A stretch of DNA of 64,000 nucleotides. Source: Bradyrhizobium sp. AUGA SZCCT0176. GTDB lineage: Bacteria; Pseudomonadota; Alphaproteobacteria; Rhizobiales; Xanthobacteraceae. This document shows, piece by piece, positions 15,410 to 25,131 of this stretch. The position numbers and the translations under genes are program-made. Numbering within the stretch: the stretch's first letter is position 1; the number at the start of each line of letters is the position of its first letter. The notes under the pieces are model-generated. The model ran no database searches and was not told the origin of the DNA. It worked only from the letters and a program-made list of their open reading frames with translations. The DNA is taken from the NCBI RefSeq assembly GCF_018130145.1, contig NZ_JAFCMB010000005.1, positions 124,001-188,000 of the forward strand. The letters are read 5' to 3'.

Positions 15410-16990
15410 CTAATTCACCTGCCGGTCCTTCCCCGTCCAATAGGGATCACGCAAATTCCGCCGCAAAATCTTGCCCGACGGATTGCGCGGCAGCGCTTCG
15501 AGAAAATCCACCGACTTCGGCGTCTTGAAGCCGGCGATGCGTTCGCGGGTGAAGTTGATGATGTCGGTGGCAGTAGCTTGCTTGCCCGGCTTCATCACCA
15601 CGATCGCCTTGACCGCTTCGCCCCATTTGTCGTCGGGGATGCCGATGACAGCGGCTTCGGCGACGTCAGGGTGATCGCAGATCGCGCTCTCGACTTCGGC
15701 GGGATAGATGTTCTCGCCGCCGGAGATGATCATGTCCTTGATGCGGTCGTGGATGTAGAGGTAGCCGTCCTTGTCCATGTAGCCGGCGTCACCGGTGCGC
15801 AGCCAGCCGTCGCGGTCGAGTGTCTTGGCGGTGGCTTCCGGCAGGTTCCAGTAGCCGACCATGTTGGAGCCCGAACGCGTGGCGATCTCACCGACTTCAC
15901 CCGGCGGCAGCCGCGTGCCGTCGGCGTCGAGGATCGCAAGCTCAATGCCGGGCAACGCCTTGCCGGCCGAGCGCATGCGGTCGAGGCCTTCGATATGGTC
16001 CTCCGGCGGCAGCGCGACGATGGTGCCTGTCGTTTCGGTCATGCCGTACATCTGCACGAAGCCGCATTTGAAGACCTCGATGCATTCCTTCAGCAGCGCC
16101 GCCGGAATCGGCGAGGCACCGTAGAGCATGTATTTCAGCCGCGAGAAGTCGACCTGTCTCGCGCGCGGCTGCCGCACCACGAACTGCATCGCGGCCGGCA
16201 CCATGAACAATTTGGTGATGCCGGACTGCTCGAAGAAATCCAGCACCTTGGTGGGATCGAACTCGCGCGCGATCACGCCCTTGGCGCCGTGATAGAGCCC
16301 CATCACGCCCCAGCCGGAGCCGCCGATGTGAAAGATCGGCATCGCCACCAGCGAGACGTCGTCGGTCGACCATTTGTTCCAGTCGGGCTTCTCGGCTTCG
16401 TTGCCGGTCTGCACCAGGTTGAGGAAATTGGCGTGCGACAGCATCGCGCCCTTCGGCTTGCCTGTCGTGCCCGACGTATAGAGCTGGATCGCGACGTCCT
16501 TGGGGCTGATCGGCACCTTGGGGTCATCGCCGCTCTGCGCATCGCGCCACGCCGTGAAATCCGGCCATTCCGGCGCGCCACCTTCGGTGGTGATGACGGT
16601 GCGGAGGTCAGGCAGCTGCGGCTTGATGTTGCGGGCTTGCGTGATGAACTCCGGTCCGACGAACAGCACCGGCGCCCGGCAGTCCGCGACGATGAAGGCG
16701 ACCTCGGGGCCGGCCAGCCGCCAGTTCACCGGTGCCATCACCACATTGGCCTTCATCGCGCCCATCAGCAGTTCGAAATAGATGTCGCTGTTCTTGCCGA
16801 GATAGGCGATGCGCTCGCCCGGCTTGACGCCAAGCGCGATCAGCGCATTCGCGACGCGGTTGGTCTTGATGTCGAACTCGGCGAAGCTGGTCTGACGTCC
16901 CTCGAATTCATAGACCAGCGCATTGCCGCGGCTCCTGGCGCGCTCGCGCACCATCTCGGCAAGGTTTGCCGGCGCTTGTGTGGCGGACAT
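15410..16990 (-). CDS. AMP-forming acyl-CoA synthetase (long-chain fatty-acid-CoA ligase-like)
   Basis: ATP-dependent ligase of 526 aa that activates a carboxylic acid to its CoA thioester through an acyl-adenylate. The ATG at 16990 is preceded by GGGAG; the frame upstream runs into repeat DNA. The P-loop-like signature YTSGTTGKPKGAMLSH lies near residues 170-185, then QMYGMTETTG, the hinge-region aspartate in WLRTGDAGYMDKDGYLYI, RIKDMIISGGENIYPAEVE and the C-terminal Lys in PRNPSGKILRRNLRDPYW. The substrate is not predictable; a medium- or branched-chain or aromatic acid fits the neighbouring crotonase and SDR genes. Confidence 0.93.
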   Translation of the reverse strand: MSATQAPANLAEMVRERARSRGNALVYEFEGRQTSFAEFDIKTNRVANALIALGVKPGERIAYLGKNSDIYFELLMGAMKANVVMAPVNWRLAGPEVAFIVADCRAPVLFVGPEFITQARNIKPQLPDLRTVITTEGGAPEWPDFTAWRDAQSGDDPKVPISPKDVAIQLYTSGTTGKPKGAMLSHANFLNLVQTGNEAEKPDWNKWSTDDVSLVAMPIFHIGGSGWGVMGLYHGAKGVIAREFDPTKVLDFFEQSGITKLFMVPAAMQFVVRQPRARQVDFSRLKYMLYGASPIPAALLKECIEVFKCGFVQMYGMTETTGTIVALPPEDHIEGLDRMRSAGKALPGIELAILDADGTRLPPGEVGEIATRSGSNMVGYWNLPEATAKTLDRDGWLRTGDAGYMDKDGYLYIHDRIKDMIISGGENIYPAEVESAICDHPDVAEAAVIGIPDDKWGEAVKAIVVMKPGKQATATDIINFTRERIAGFKTPKSVDFLEALPRNPSGKILRRNLRDPYWTGKDRQVN

Positions 16991-17060
16991 GTTTCTCCCG
17001 TCGTGTCTTATTTTCGTTGCACCGAGTTTGGCGGTATCCGCCAGCAAAAACAATACGCCA

Positions 17061-17179
17061 CCGTCGTCCCTGCGAAAGCAGGGACCCATACGCCGCAGCC
17101 TAGCGGTTGCGCGATGGAGTTAGTTGCCTTCGAAAAATTAGCATTCGTGGTTATGGGTCCCGGCGTTCGCCGGGACGAC
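17061..17179. repeat. Intergenic palindromic repeat, CGTCGTCCCGG family (copy 3)
   Basis: CCGTCGTCCCTGCGAAAGCA with GGGACCCATACGCCG on the left; TTATGGGTCCCGGCGTTCGC ending GGGACGAC on the right. The left arm has diverged (CCCTGCG for CCCGGCG) compared with copy 2. Confidence 0.75.
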
Positions 17180-17191
17180 AACGAAAAGAGT

Positions 17192-18064
17192 TCACCCTCT
17201 CGCCGCGCGGTCCTTTTCGTTCTGCGCCTTGATCGAATCGCGCGCATGCTCCCAGTCGGCATCGGACCACTCGCGCAGCTCGTAGAAGTTTCCGCCGGTT
17301 GCCAGCGCCTGTGCGCCGTCCATCGCAATGGTCTCACCGTTGATCCAGTCGCAACCGCCCGAGATCAGGAACACGGCAAGGTTCTGCAATTCTTCCATCT
17401 TGCCGACGCGGCCCATCGGATTTCTGGCGATGGTGCGTGCACCGGGTTCATCGCCCGGGTTGAGACGCTTGCTCATGCCCTCGGTCGGAATTTCGCCGGG
17501 CGCGATGGTGTTGAGGCGAATGCCGTATTTGCCCCATTCCATCGCCAGCGACATGGTCATGGCATGGATCGCCGATTTGCTCATCGCCGACGGCACCACA
17601 TAGGGCGAACCGTTGCGGACCCAGGTCACGGTGATCGACACCACATTGCCGCGCTGCTTCTCGGCAATCCAGCGGCGGCCGATAGCGTGGGTGACATAGA
17701 ACGTGCCGTGCATCACGATATTGGCAATCGCGTCGAAGCCGCGTGGCGTCAGGTCCTGGGTGCGCGAGACGAAATTACCGGCGGCGTTGTTGATGAGATC
17801 GGTGAGCGGACCGCCGGTCCAGATCTGTTCGATCATCTCGTCGACCGCAAGCGCGTTGCGGATATCGACGCCGTGGCTGACCACACGTCCGCCGTGCAGA
17901 TCCATCAATTCGGTCGCGCTCTCGTCGCACACGCTCTTGCGACGGCCGCAGATATGGACCTCGGCGCCAAGCTCAAGGAATCGCGCTGCCATGGATTTGC
18001 CGAGGCCGGTACCGCCCCCGGTCACGAGAATGCGTCGCCCGGCGAGAAGCTGATCGTTGAACAT
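17192..18064 (-). CDS. SDR-family 2,4-dienoyl-CoA reductase-like oxidoreductase
   Basis: A 290-aa SDR. It is annotated from the ATG at 18064; a GTG three codons earlier is also possible. The cofactor loop is TGGGTGLG, NNAAGNF follows, and the active-site region reads SPYVVPSAMSKSAIHAMT, which lacks the simple YxxxK of classical SDRs and resembles the dienoyl-CoA reductase branch. The C-terminus (NGETIAMDGAQALATGGNF) is also of that type. It lies directly upstream of the acyl-CoA ligase on the same strand, with a repeat between, and diverges from the crotonase at 18169. It probably acts in beta-oxidation of unsaturated acyl chains. Confidence 0.85.
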   Translation of the reverse strand: MFNDQLLAGRRILVTGGGTGLGKSMAARFLELGAEVHICGRRKSVCDESATELMDLHGGRVVSHGVDIRNALAVDEMIEQIWTGGPLTDLINNAAGNFVSRTQDLTPRGFDAIANIVMHGTFYVTHAIGRRWIAEKQRGNVVSITVTWVRNGSPYVVPSAMSKSAIHAMTMSLAMEWGKYGIRLNTIAPGEIPTEGMSKRLNPGDEPGARTIARNPMGRVGKMEELQNLAVFLISGGCDWINGETIAMDGAQALATGGNFYELREWSDADWEHARDSIKAQNEKDRAARG

Positions 18065-18168
18065 CGTTTCCACCCGAAAGGAATTGCTGTTAATTGGTCG
18101 ATTGACTAAATCCGGACAACGCCGTTCTGTAAAGCGATAACAGCGAATAGCAGTGGAGGAGAATTCTC

Positions 18169-18984
18169 ATGGAGCAGCGCGTTTCGATATCGATTTCGGA
18201 CGGCATTGCCGACGTCCGGCTGGTACGAGCGGACAAAATGAACGCGCTCGATGCCGCGATGTTCGAGGCGATTGTCGCTGCAACTGAACGGCTTGCGCAT
18301 GAAAAAGGGGTCCGGGCGGTAGTATTGTCCGGCGAAGGTCGGTCGTTCTGCGCCGGCCTCGATATGGGCCGTTTCGCCGCGATGAAGGAGCAGGGCGGTA
18401 ACGGGATCGCCGGCGGAGAGAAGCGCGACCTTTCCGCGCGCACCCATGGCCTCGCCAATTTTCCACAGCAGGCGGTGTGGGGCTGGCGGCAACTTCCGGT
18501 GCCGGTGATTGCGGCGATTCAGGGCGTCGCCTTCGGCGGCGGGTTCCAGCTCGCGCTCGGCGCCGACATGCGCTTCCTCACCCCTGATGCACGGATGTCG
18601 ATCATGGAAATCAAGTGGGGCCTGGTGCCTGATATGGCGGGCACGCCGATCCTCGCAAGCCTCGTGCGCGACGATATCCTGCGCGACCTCACCTACACCG
18701 GGCGCATCTTCTCGGCGCAGGAAGCGATGAGCTATGGCCTTGCAACGCGGATCTGCGACGACCCGCGCGCCGCCGCCTTCGAGGTCGCGCGCGAGATCGC
18801 CGGCAAGAGCCCCGACGCGATCCGCGCCGCCAAGCGCATGCTCAACAATTTGTCCGTCGATCCCGGCCCGGCATTGCTCGCCGAATCCGTCGAGCAGATG
18901 AAGCTGATGGGCGGTCCCAACCAGCAGGAGGCCGTGCGCGCCAATCTGGAAAAACGCGCGCCGCGGTTTGCGGATGCGGGGTGA
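18169..18984 (+). CDS. Enoyl-CoA hydratase (crotonase family)
   Basis: A 271-aa crotonase with GGAGGAG before the ATG. Oxyanion-hole segments are LSGEGRSFCAGLDM and IQGVAFGGGFQLALGADM. The active-site loop MEIKWGLVPDMAGT has an Asp at the second acidic position. The longer insertion around residues 65-100 (MGRFAAMKEQGGNG and onward) is shared by crotonases of this group. It is followed by an acyl-CoA ligase on the same strand, with a repeat in between. Confidence 0.9.
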   Translation: MEQRVSISISDGIADVRLVRADKMNALDAAMFEAIVAATERLAHEKGVRAVVLSGEGRSFCAGLDMGRFAAMKEQGGNGIAGGEKRDLSARTHGLANFPQQAVWGWRQLPVPVIAAIQGVAFGGGFQLALGADMRFLTPDARMSIMEIKWGLVPDMAGTPILASLVRDDILRDLTYTGRIFSAQEAMSYGLATRICDDPRAAAFEVAREIAGKSPDAIRAAKRMLNNLSVDPGPALLAESVEQMKLMGGPNQQEAVRANLEKRAPRFADAG

Positions 18985-18990
18985 ATTATT

Positions 18991-19092
18991 CCGTCATTCC
19001 GGGGCTCGCGAAGCGAGAACCCGGAATCTCGAGATTCTCAGGTGTGCAATTGCACACCTTAGTTCGCATCTTCGATGCGCCCCGGAATGACA
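18991..19092. repeat. Intergenic palindromic repeat, CGTCATTCCGGG family (copy 2)
   Basis: CCGTCATTCCGGGGCTCGCG on the left and CGCCCCGGAATGACAG on the right, with inner palindromes GGTGTGCAATTGCACACC and GAATCTCGAGATTC. It sits between two same-strand genes, so it could reduce or stabilise read-through. Confidence 0.78.
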
Positions 19093-19129
19093 GGTACCTT
19101 CTAAACCCGGCGAGAGATCGGAAAAGACA

Positions 19130-20674
19130 ATGACAACGCCAACTCCCTTCCTCGGCATCATCAGCGGCCAGCGCCGGCGCGAGCACGCCGAGGTCGCCGA
19201 GCGCACCGACCGCATCGCCAGCGGCCTGCATCAGCTCGGTGTCAAGCCGGGCGACAGCGTATGCATGCTGATGCGCAACGACATCGCCTTCATCGAGGCC
19301 GCTTATTCCGCGATGCGGCTCGGCGCTTACGGCGTTCCCGTGAACTGGCACTTCAAGCCGGAGGAAATCAACTACGTGCTGGAGGATTCCGGCACTTCGG
19401 TGTTGATCGCGCATGCCGACATGCTGCATCAGCTGCGGGACGCGATTCCGTCGGGCGTCACCGCGCTCAGCGTGCCGACGCCGCCGGAAATCCTGGCCAA
19501 CTACAAGATCAACCCCGATCATCTCTCAACGCCGGATTTCGCGATCGACTTCGAATCCTGGCTCCGGCAGCAGCCGCGCTATGACGGGCCGGTGGTGCCG
19601 CAGCCGCAGAACATGATCTACACTTCGGGCACCACGGGCCACCCGAAGGGCGTGCGCCGCTTTGCACCGACACCGGCGCAGAGCGCCAATGCCGAAGCCA
19701 TGCGAGCGATGATCTACGGCCTCAAGCCGGGCGCGCGCACGATCCTGCCGGGACCGCTGTATCACTCCGCGCCGAACTCGTTCGGCCTGCGCGCCGGACG
19801 GCTTGGTGGCGCGCTGATATTGATGCCGCGCTTCGAGCCGGAGGAATTCCTGCGGCTGATCGAAACCGAGCGGGTCGACACGATCTTCATGGTGCCGACC
19901 ATGTTCATCCGGCTGATGAAGCTGCCGGAGGAAGTGCGCAGGAGGTACGACGTGTCGTCGCTGCGGCATATCATTCACGCCGCCGCGCCCTGTCCGGCCG
20001 ACGTCAAGCGCGCGATGATCGAATGGTGGGGACCGGTGATCTACGAATTCTACGGCTCGACCGAATCCGGCGCCGTCACCTTTGCCAATTCCGAGGACGC
20101 GCTGAAGAAGCCCGGCACCGTCGGCAAGATATCGCCGGGCGCTGAACTGCGCTTCATCGGCGATGACGGGCGCGTGCTGCCGCCGGGCGAGATCGGCGAA
20201 ATCTATTCGCGGATATCCGGCAATCCGGATTTCACCTACCACAACAAGCCGGAGAAGCGTTCCGAGATCGACCGCGAGGGATTCATTACCTCGGGCGATG
20301 TCGGCTATATCGATCAGGACGGCTATGTCTTCATCTGCGACCGCAAGCGCGACATGGTGATTTCGGGTGGCGTCAACATCTACCCGGCGGAAATCGAAGC
20401 CGCACTGCACGCCGTGCCTGGCGTCCATGACTGCGCGGTGTTCGGCATTCCCGACGAGGAGTTCGGCGAAGCGTTGATGGCGGTCGTGGAGCCGCAACCG
20501 GGCGTGACGCTTGATGTCGCCGCGGTCCGCGCCCAGCTGAAGACCTCGCTGGCCGATTACAAGGTGCCCAAGCACGTCGAAATCCAGGCCAATCTGCCGC
20601 GGGAAGATTCCGGCAAGATCTTCAAACGCCGGCTGCGCGATCCCTATTGGGAGCGGGCAGGGCGGCGGATTTAG
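19130..20674 (+). CDS. AMP-forming acyl-CoA synthetase
   Basis: A 514-aa adenylate-forming ligase. The signature YTSGTTGHPKG is at 164-174, YGSTESGAV marks the A5 region, TSGDVGYIDQDGYVFI the ribose-binding region, KRDMVISGGVNIYPAEIE the hinge, and the C-terminal Lys lies in PREDSGKIFKRRLRDPYW. It is shorter at the N-terminus than the ligase at 15410 and clearly a different paralogue. The acyl substrate is unknown. It probably works with the crotonase just upstream. Confidence 0.93.
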   Translation: MTTPTPFLGIISGQRRREHAEVAERTDRIASGLHQLGVKPGDSVCMLMRNDIAFIEAAYSAMRLGAYGVPVNWHFKPEEINYVLEDSGTSVLIAHADMLHQLRDAIPSGVTALSVPTPPEILANYKINPDHLSTPDFAIDFESWLRQQPRYDGPVVPQPQNMIYTSGTTGHPKGVRRFAPTPAQSANAEAMRAMIYGLKPGARTILPGPLYHSAPNSFGLRAGRLGGALILMPRFEPEEFLRLIETERVDTIFMVPTMFIRLMKLPEEVRRRYDVSSLRHIIHAAAPCPADVKRAMIEWWGPVIYEFYGSTESGAVTFANSEDALKKPGTVGKISPGAELRFIGDDGRVLPPGEIGEIYSRISGNPDFTYHNKPEKRSEIDREGFITSGDVGYIDQDGYVFICDRKRDMVISGGVNIYPAEIEAALHAVPGVHDCAVFGIPDEEFGEALMAVVEPQPGVTLDVAAVRAQLKTSLADYKVPKHVEIQANLPREDSGKIFKRRLRDPYWERAGRRI

Positions 20675-20796
20675 GGGGCGCGCTCCTCAGGATGAGGTCG
20701 GTTAGTTTCTGCACCGCCTCCATCTTTATCTTGCACTGCGGCAAAAAACTTGCACACTCCAGAACTTGCCGGGCAAGCCCTCTGGAGTAGCAAGCC

Positions 20797-23580
20797 ATGT
20801 CACCCCAGACCATGCCTTCCGATCCTGAAGTCCGTGCCAATCGCGTCGAAGACGCGGAGGACGCCCGGCTGAGGAACGATATCAGGCTGCTCGGGCGCAT
20901 TCTCGGCGATACTGTGCGTGACCAGGAAGGCGCCGACGTCTTCGGCCTGGTCGAGCGTATCCGGCAGACCTCGATCCGGTTCCATCGCGACGACGACAAG
21001 CCGGCGCGGCGCGAGCTCGAACAGATCCTCGACAGCATGTCGATCAGCCAGACGGTGCGGATCGTGCGCGCCTTCAGCTATTTCTCGCATCTGGCCAACA
21101 TTGCCGAAGACCAGAACAACATCCGCCAGATGCGGGCGCGGACCGGGCCGGGCGGGGCGCCGCGCGCCAGCATGCTGGCCCAGACCCTGGCGCACGCGCG
21201 CACGGCCGGCATCAGCGCCGCCGATCTGCGCAAGTTCTTTGCAAGCGCCCAAGTCAGTCCGGTCCTCACGGCCCATCCGACCGAAGTCCGCCGCAAGAGC
21301 ACGATCGATCGCGAAATGGAGATCGCCGCGCTGCTCGACCGCAAGGAGCGGGTGCAACTGACGCCCGATGAGGTCGAGGCCAGCGACGAGCAATTGCGCC
21401 GCGCGGTGCTGACGTTGTGGAAGACCAACCTCTTGCGCCGGACCAAGCTCACGGTGCTCGACGAGGTCGCCAATGGCCTGTCGTTCTACGACTACACGTT
21501 CCTGCATGAGGTGCCGCGGCTGCATTGCGCGCTGGAGGACCGGCTGAACGAGGGCGACAGTTCAAGGGGCGAACTGGCTTCGTTTCTCAAGATGGGAAGC
21601 TGGATCGGCGGCGACCGCGACGGCAATCCGTTCGTAACCGCCGACGTGGTGCGCGGGACGCTGAAATTGCAGTCCAGCCGGGTGCTGCGGTTTTATCTGG
21701 AGGAATTGCATCTCCTCGGCGCCGAATTGTCGATGGCGGCGCATCTGGCCGATGTTTCCAAGGATTTGCGTGTCCTTGCGGAGCGTTCGCCGGATAAGTC
21801 GCCGCACCGAAGCGGCGAGCCCTATCGCCTTGCGGTATCCGGCATCTACGCGCGCCTCACCGCGACCGCGACGCGGCTGGACGTGGAGACCAGACGCCCG
21901 GCGGTCGGCGAGGCCGCGCCTTACGCCGATGTCGCGGAATTCAAGGCCGATCTCGATATCCTCTATCGCTCGCTGATCTCAAACAATTCCGGCGTGATTG
22001 CGCGCGGGCGATTGCGCCTGTTGCGCCGGGCCGTGGATTGCTTCGGTTTCCACCTCGCGAGCCTCGATATCAGGCAAAATTCGGCCGTGCACGAACGCAC
22101 TGTCGCGGAGTTGATCGACGCGGCGATGCCCGGCATGTCCTATCTGGCGTTGAATGAGGAGGCGCGGATCGCCTTGCTCGTCAAGGAACTCGGCAACGCG
22201 CGTCCGCTGACGTCGGCTTTTGTGAAATACAGCGAGGAGACGATCGGCGAACTCGCGCTATTCCATGCGGCCGCCGAGGCGCATGCCCGTTATGGTTCCG
22301 CGGCTATCCCCCAGTGCATCATCTCCATGTGCAAGGGGGTGTCCGACATGCTGGAGGTCGCGCTGCTTCTGAAGGAAGCCGGCCTCGTTCATCCCTCGGG
22401 CCGCTGCGCGATCAACATCGTGCCGCTGTTCGAGACCATCGAGGACCTTCAGGGCTCCAGCGGCATCATGGATCGCATTTTGTCGCTGCACGATTACCGC
22501 AAACTGGTCGACAGTCGCGGAGCGATTCAGGAAGTGATGCTCGGCTATTCCGATAGCAACAAGGACGGCGGTTTCGTCACCTCGGGATGGGAACTGTACA
22601 AGGCGGAAATCGGCCTGATCGAGGTGTTCGAACGCCATCACGTCCGCCTGCGGCTGTTCCACGGCCGCGGCGGATCGGTCGGCCGCGGCGGCGGACCGAG
22701 CTATGACGCGATTATCGCGCAGCCCGGCGGCGCGGTGAACGGCCAGATCCGCATCACCGAGCAGGGCGAGATCATCTCCAGCAAATATTCCAACGCCGAA
22801 GTCGGCCGCAACAATCTCGAAATTCTGACGGCGGCGACGCTGGAGGCGAGCCTGCTGCAGCCGAAGCACAGCGCGCCGCGTCCGGAATATCTGAAGGCGA
22901 TGGAGGAATTGTCCGCACTGGCCTTCAGGGCTTATCGCGGGCTGGTCTACGAGACCGAGGGCTTCGCCGACTACTTTTGGGGCTCCACCGTCATCAACGA
23001 GATCGCCACGCTCAACATCGGCAGCCGCCCGGCCTCACGCAAGAAAACCCGCGAGATCGAGGATCTGCGCGCAATCCCCTGGGTGTTCAGCTGGGCGCAA
23101 TGCCGCCTGATGCTGCCGGGTTGGTATGGCTTTGCCAGCGCGGTGGAGACCTGGATTGCGGAACATCCCGAGCAGGGCATGCCGTTCCTGCAGGAGCTCT
23201 ATCGCGAATGGCCGTTCTTCCGGATGCTGTTGTCGAACATGGACATGGTGCTGGCCAAGAGCTCGATCGCGATCGCCTCGCGCTATGCCGAACTGGTGCC
23301 TGACGTGGCGCTGCGCGAAAGCATTTTCGGGCGCATCCGCGGCGAGTGGCATAGCTGTATCGATTTGCTGCTGAAGATCATGCAGCAGGAGCGCCTGCTG
23401 CAGAGCAACCCGCTGCTTGAGCGCTCGATCCGCAACCGCTTTCCCTATCTCGACCCGCTCAACCATGTGCAGGTCGAACTATTGAAGGAGCACCGCGCAC
23501 AAAACCCCGACGAGCAGGTGCTGCGCGGCATTCAGATCACCATCAACGGCGTTTCGGCGGGATTGCGCAATAGCGGGTGA
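20797..23580 (+). CDS. ppc: Phosphoenolpyruvate carboxylase
   Basis: Anaplerotic enzyme (927 aa) that adds bicarbonate to PEP to give oxaloacetate. Catalytic His160 is in [34 protein letters not shown] (Lys589) and [14 protein letters not shown] (His622) are the PEP- and bicarbonate-binding loops. The C-terminus ends [10 protein letters not shown], close to the conserved NTG end that takes part in catalysis. The length is normal for bacterial enzymes. It is preceded by a GGAG site and an apparently independent promoter region of 122 bases. Confidence 0.97.
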   Translation: MSPQTMPSDPEVRANRVEDAEDARLRNDIRLLGRILGDTVRDQEGADVFGLVERIRQTSIRFHRDDDKPARRELEQILDSMSISQTVRIVRAFSYFSHLANIAEDQNNIRQMRARTGPGGAPRASMLAQTLAHARTAGISAADLRKFFASAQVSPVLTAHPTEVRRKSTIDREMEIAALLDRKERVQLTPDEVEASDEQLRRAVLTLWKTNLLRRTKLTVLDEVANGLSFYDYTFLHEVPRLHCALEDRLNEGDSSRGELASFLKMGSWIGGDRDGNPFVTADVVRGTLKLQSSRVLRFYLEELHLLGAELSMAAHLADVSKDLRVLAERSPDKSPHRSGEPYRLAVSGIYARLTATATRLDVETRRPAVGEAAPYADVAEFKADLDILYRSLISNNSGVIARGRLRLLRRAVDCFGFHLASLDIRQNSAVHERTVAELIDAAMPGMSYLALNEEARIALLVKELGNARPLTSAFVKYSEETIGELALFHAAAEAHARYGSAAIPQCIISMCKGVSDMLEVALLLKEAGLVHPSGRCAINIVPLFETIEDLQGSSGIMDRILSLHDYRKLVDSRGAIQEVMLGYSDSNKDGGFVTSGWELYKAEIGLIEVFERHHVRLRLFHGRGGSVGRGGGPSYDAIIAQPGGAVNGQIRITEQGEIISSKYSNAEVGRNNLEILTAATLEASLLQPKHSAPRPEYLKAMEELSALAFRAYRGLVYETEGFADYFWGSTVINEIATLNIGSRPASRKKTREIEDLRAIPWVFSWAQCRLMLPGWYGFASAVETWIAEHPEQGMPFLQELYREWPFFRMLLSNMDMVLAKSSIAIASRYAELVPDVALRESIFGRIRGEWHSCIDLLLKIMQQERLLQSNPLLERSIRNRFPYLDPLNHVQVELLKEHRAQNPDEQVLRGIQITINGVSAGLRNSG

Positions 23581-23600
23581 GGGTGAACGACGGCCTCACC

Positions 23601-23687
23601 CGTCATTGCGAGCGCAGCGAAGCAATCCATCCCTCCGAGCACGTGGATGCATGGATTGCTTCGTCGCTTCGCTCCTCGCAATGACGC
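23601..23687. repeat. Intergenic palindromic repeat, CGTCATTGCGAGCG type
   Basis: CGTCATTGCGAGCGCAGCGA with AGCAATCCAT on the left and ATGGATTGCT with CGCTCCTCGCAATGACG on the right. It lies between convergent ppc and SMP-30 genes and could fold into a long hairpin on either transcript. Confidence 0.78.
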
Positions 23688-23704
23688 GCGGAAGCCTCCT
23701 CACC

Positions 23705-24877
23705 TTACGGCTTCATGGCGCCCTGCGCACTGGTGTAAACGGCGTAGAGCGATGACGAGCCGCAGATGTAGAGCCGGTTGCGCTGCATGCCGCCGAAGCA
23801 CAAGTTTGCAACCGTCTCCGGGATGTGGATCTTGCCGAGCAGATCGCCGTCGGGCATGTAGCAGCGCACGCCGTCCTCGTTCGGATCGCCCCAACCCACG
23901 GAGCACCAAAGACGCCCGGCGGTGTCGCAGCGAAGCCCGTCGGTAATGCTGGGCTTAGGCATCTCCGCAAAGACCTTGCTGTTCGAGAGCTTTCCGCCTG
24001 CGAGATCCACATCGAACACGCGGATATGCGACGGGTTGTCCGGCCCGTCCGTGAAGCCGGTGTCGCAGATATAGAGCTTCTTCTCGTCGGGCGAGAAGCA
24101 AAGGCCGTTCGGCTGCACGAAGTCATCGACGACCATCTTGATGTCGCCGGATTTCGGATCGACCCGGTAGACATTCTTCTTGTCCTGCTCGGCATCGGCT
24201 TTGATGCCCTCATAAAAGCCGCCGATACCGTAGGCCGGATCGCAGAACCAGATCGAACCATCGGCCGCGACGACCGCGTCGTTCGGCGAGTTCAGCTTCT
24301 TGCCATTGTACTTGTCGGCGATGATGGTGATCGAGCCGTCGAGTTCGGTCCGGGTCACCCGTCGGCCGCTATGTTCGCAGCTGATCAGGCGTCCTTCCCG
24401 ATCGATGGTGTTGCCGTTCGAGTTCATCGACGGCTGGCGGTAGACGCTGACGTGACCGTCATCCTCCGAGAAGCGCATGATGCGGTTGTTGGGAATGTCA
24501 GAGAACAGCACGTAGCGTCCAGCCGGAAAGTAAACCGGCCCCTCGGCCCAGCGGAACCCGGTTGCGACGCGCTCGACGGCCATGGTGCCGGCAAAGGCCG
24601 GAAAGCCGGTAGGCCCGAACGAAACGCCCTTCTTTTTCATCGACTCGAGGCGGGCATCCGGATAGCGGGCCCCGGGTAGCGGACCCAGGGGGAGCGGGCC
24701 GGTTGACGGGGTTGGGACACCCGATTGGCCCAGCGGGGCTACGCTTGCCGCGGAGGCCGCTGTCATGGTTACGGCCGTGGTGGCCAGCACGGTTGCACCG
24801 CGCAAGAGCGCACGGCGATCCAGTCCGTTCGCCTTGGCGCCAGTTGAGTGAGGCTTTTGGGGTAGCGGAGTTGTCAT
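23705..24877 (-). CDS. Tat-exported SMP-30/gluconolactonase-like beta-propeller protein
   Basis: A 390-aa protein. The ATG at 24877 has GGGAGGA directly upstream and gives a twin-arginine signal (DRRALLRGATVLATTAV), so the protein should fold before export to the periplasm. The propeller includes GFRWAEGPVYFPAGRYVLFS, NSPNDAVVAADGSIWF, QPNGLCFSPDEKKLYI and the late SVGWGDPNEDGV, matching the SMP-30/LRE family of metal-dependent lactonases. A sugar or other lactone substrate is likely. The neighbours give no clue, and it appears to be transcribed alone. Confidence 0.88.
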   Translation of the reverse strand: MTTPLPQKPHSTGAKANGLDRRALLRGATVLATTAVTMTAASAASVAPLGQSGVPTPSTGPLPLGPLPGARYPDARLESMKKKGVSFGPTGFPAFAGTMAVERVATGFRWAEGPVYFPAGRYVLFSDIPNNRIMRFSEDDGHVSVYRQPSMNSNGNTIDREGRLISCEHSGRRVTRTELDGSITIIADKYNGKKLNSPNDAVVAADGSIWFCDPAYGIGGFYEGIKADAEQDKKNVYRVDPKSGDIKMVVDDFVQPNGLCFSPDEKKLYICDTGFTDGPDNPSHIRVFDVDLAGGKLSNSKVFAEMPKPSITDGLRCDTAGRLWCSVGWGDPNEDGVRCYMPDGDLLGKIHIPETVANLCFGGMQRNRLYICGSSSLYAVYTSAQGAMKP

Positions 24878-25005
24878 TTTTTCCTCCCAGTTTTTCGTTG
24901 GAAGGAAATCATGTTCCCGCAATTGGGCATAAAGCAGGCGGGTTTCGTCGAACAACCTGGGGGTGAAGCGGAAGTCGCGTCCTTAGCCGGAGCCGGGCCG
25001 GCTTT

Positions 25006-25121
25006 GTAGGGTGGGCAATGCTGGTCGTGCGAATGCGCGCCCGATGACAGACCCCGCGTGCCCACCATCGTTCTGCGATGGATCGGTGGGCACGGCGCTG
25101 TCGCGCCTTTGCTCATCCTAC
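25006..25121. repeat. Intergenic inverted repeat (TAGGGTGGGCA type)
   Basis: TAGGGTGGGCAATG on the left, with GTGCCCACC and GGTGGGCAC as inner arms and CATCCTA on the right. This repeat type fills most of the gap between the SMP-30 and SDR genes. Confidence 0.65.
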
Positions 25122-25131
25122 GTTGTCGCGC

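Noticed and set aside
16999..17089. Upstream extension of the acyl-CoA ligase to 17089
   Set aside because: The extra residues are encoded by the palindromic repeat; the ATG at 16990 has its own GGGAG site and a family-like start.
15293..18109. Plus-strand open frame of 938 codons
   Set aside because: It is antisense to the acyl-CoA ligase and SDR genes, which have full family motifs on the other strand. Long antisense frames are expected at this GC content.
23601..23687. Possible CRISPR-like repeat
   Set aside because: Only one inverted unit with no regularly spaced direct repeats; it is a single palindromic element.
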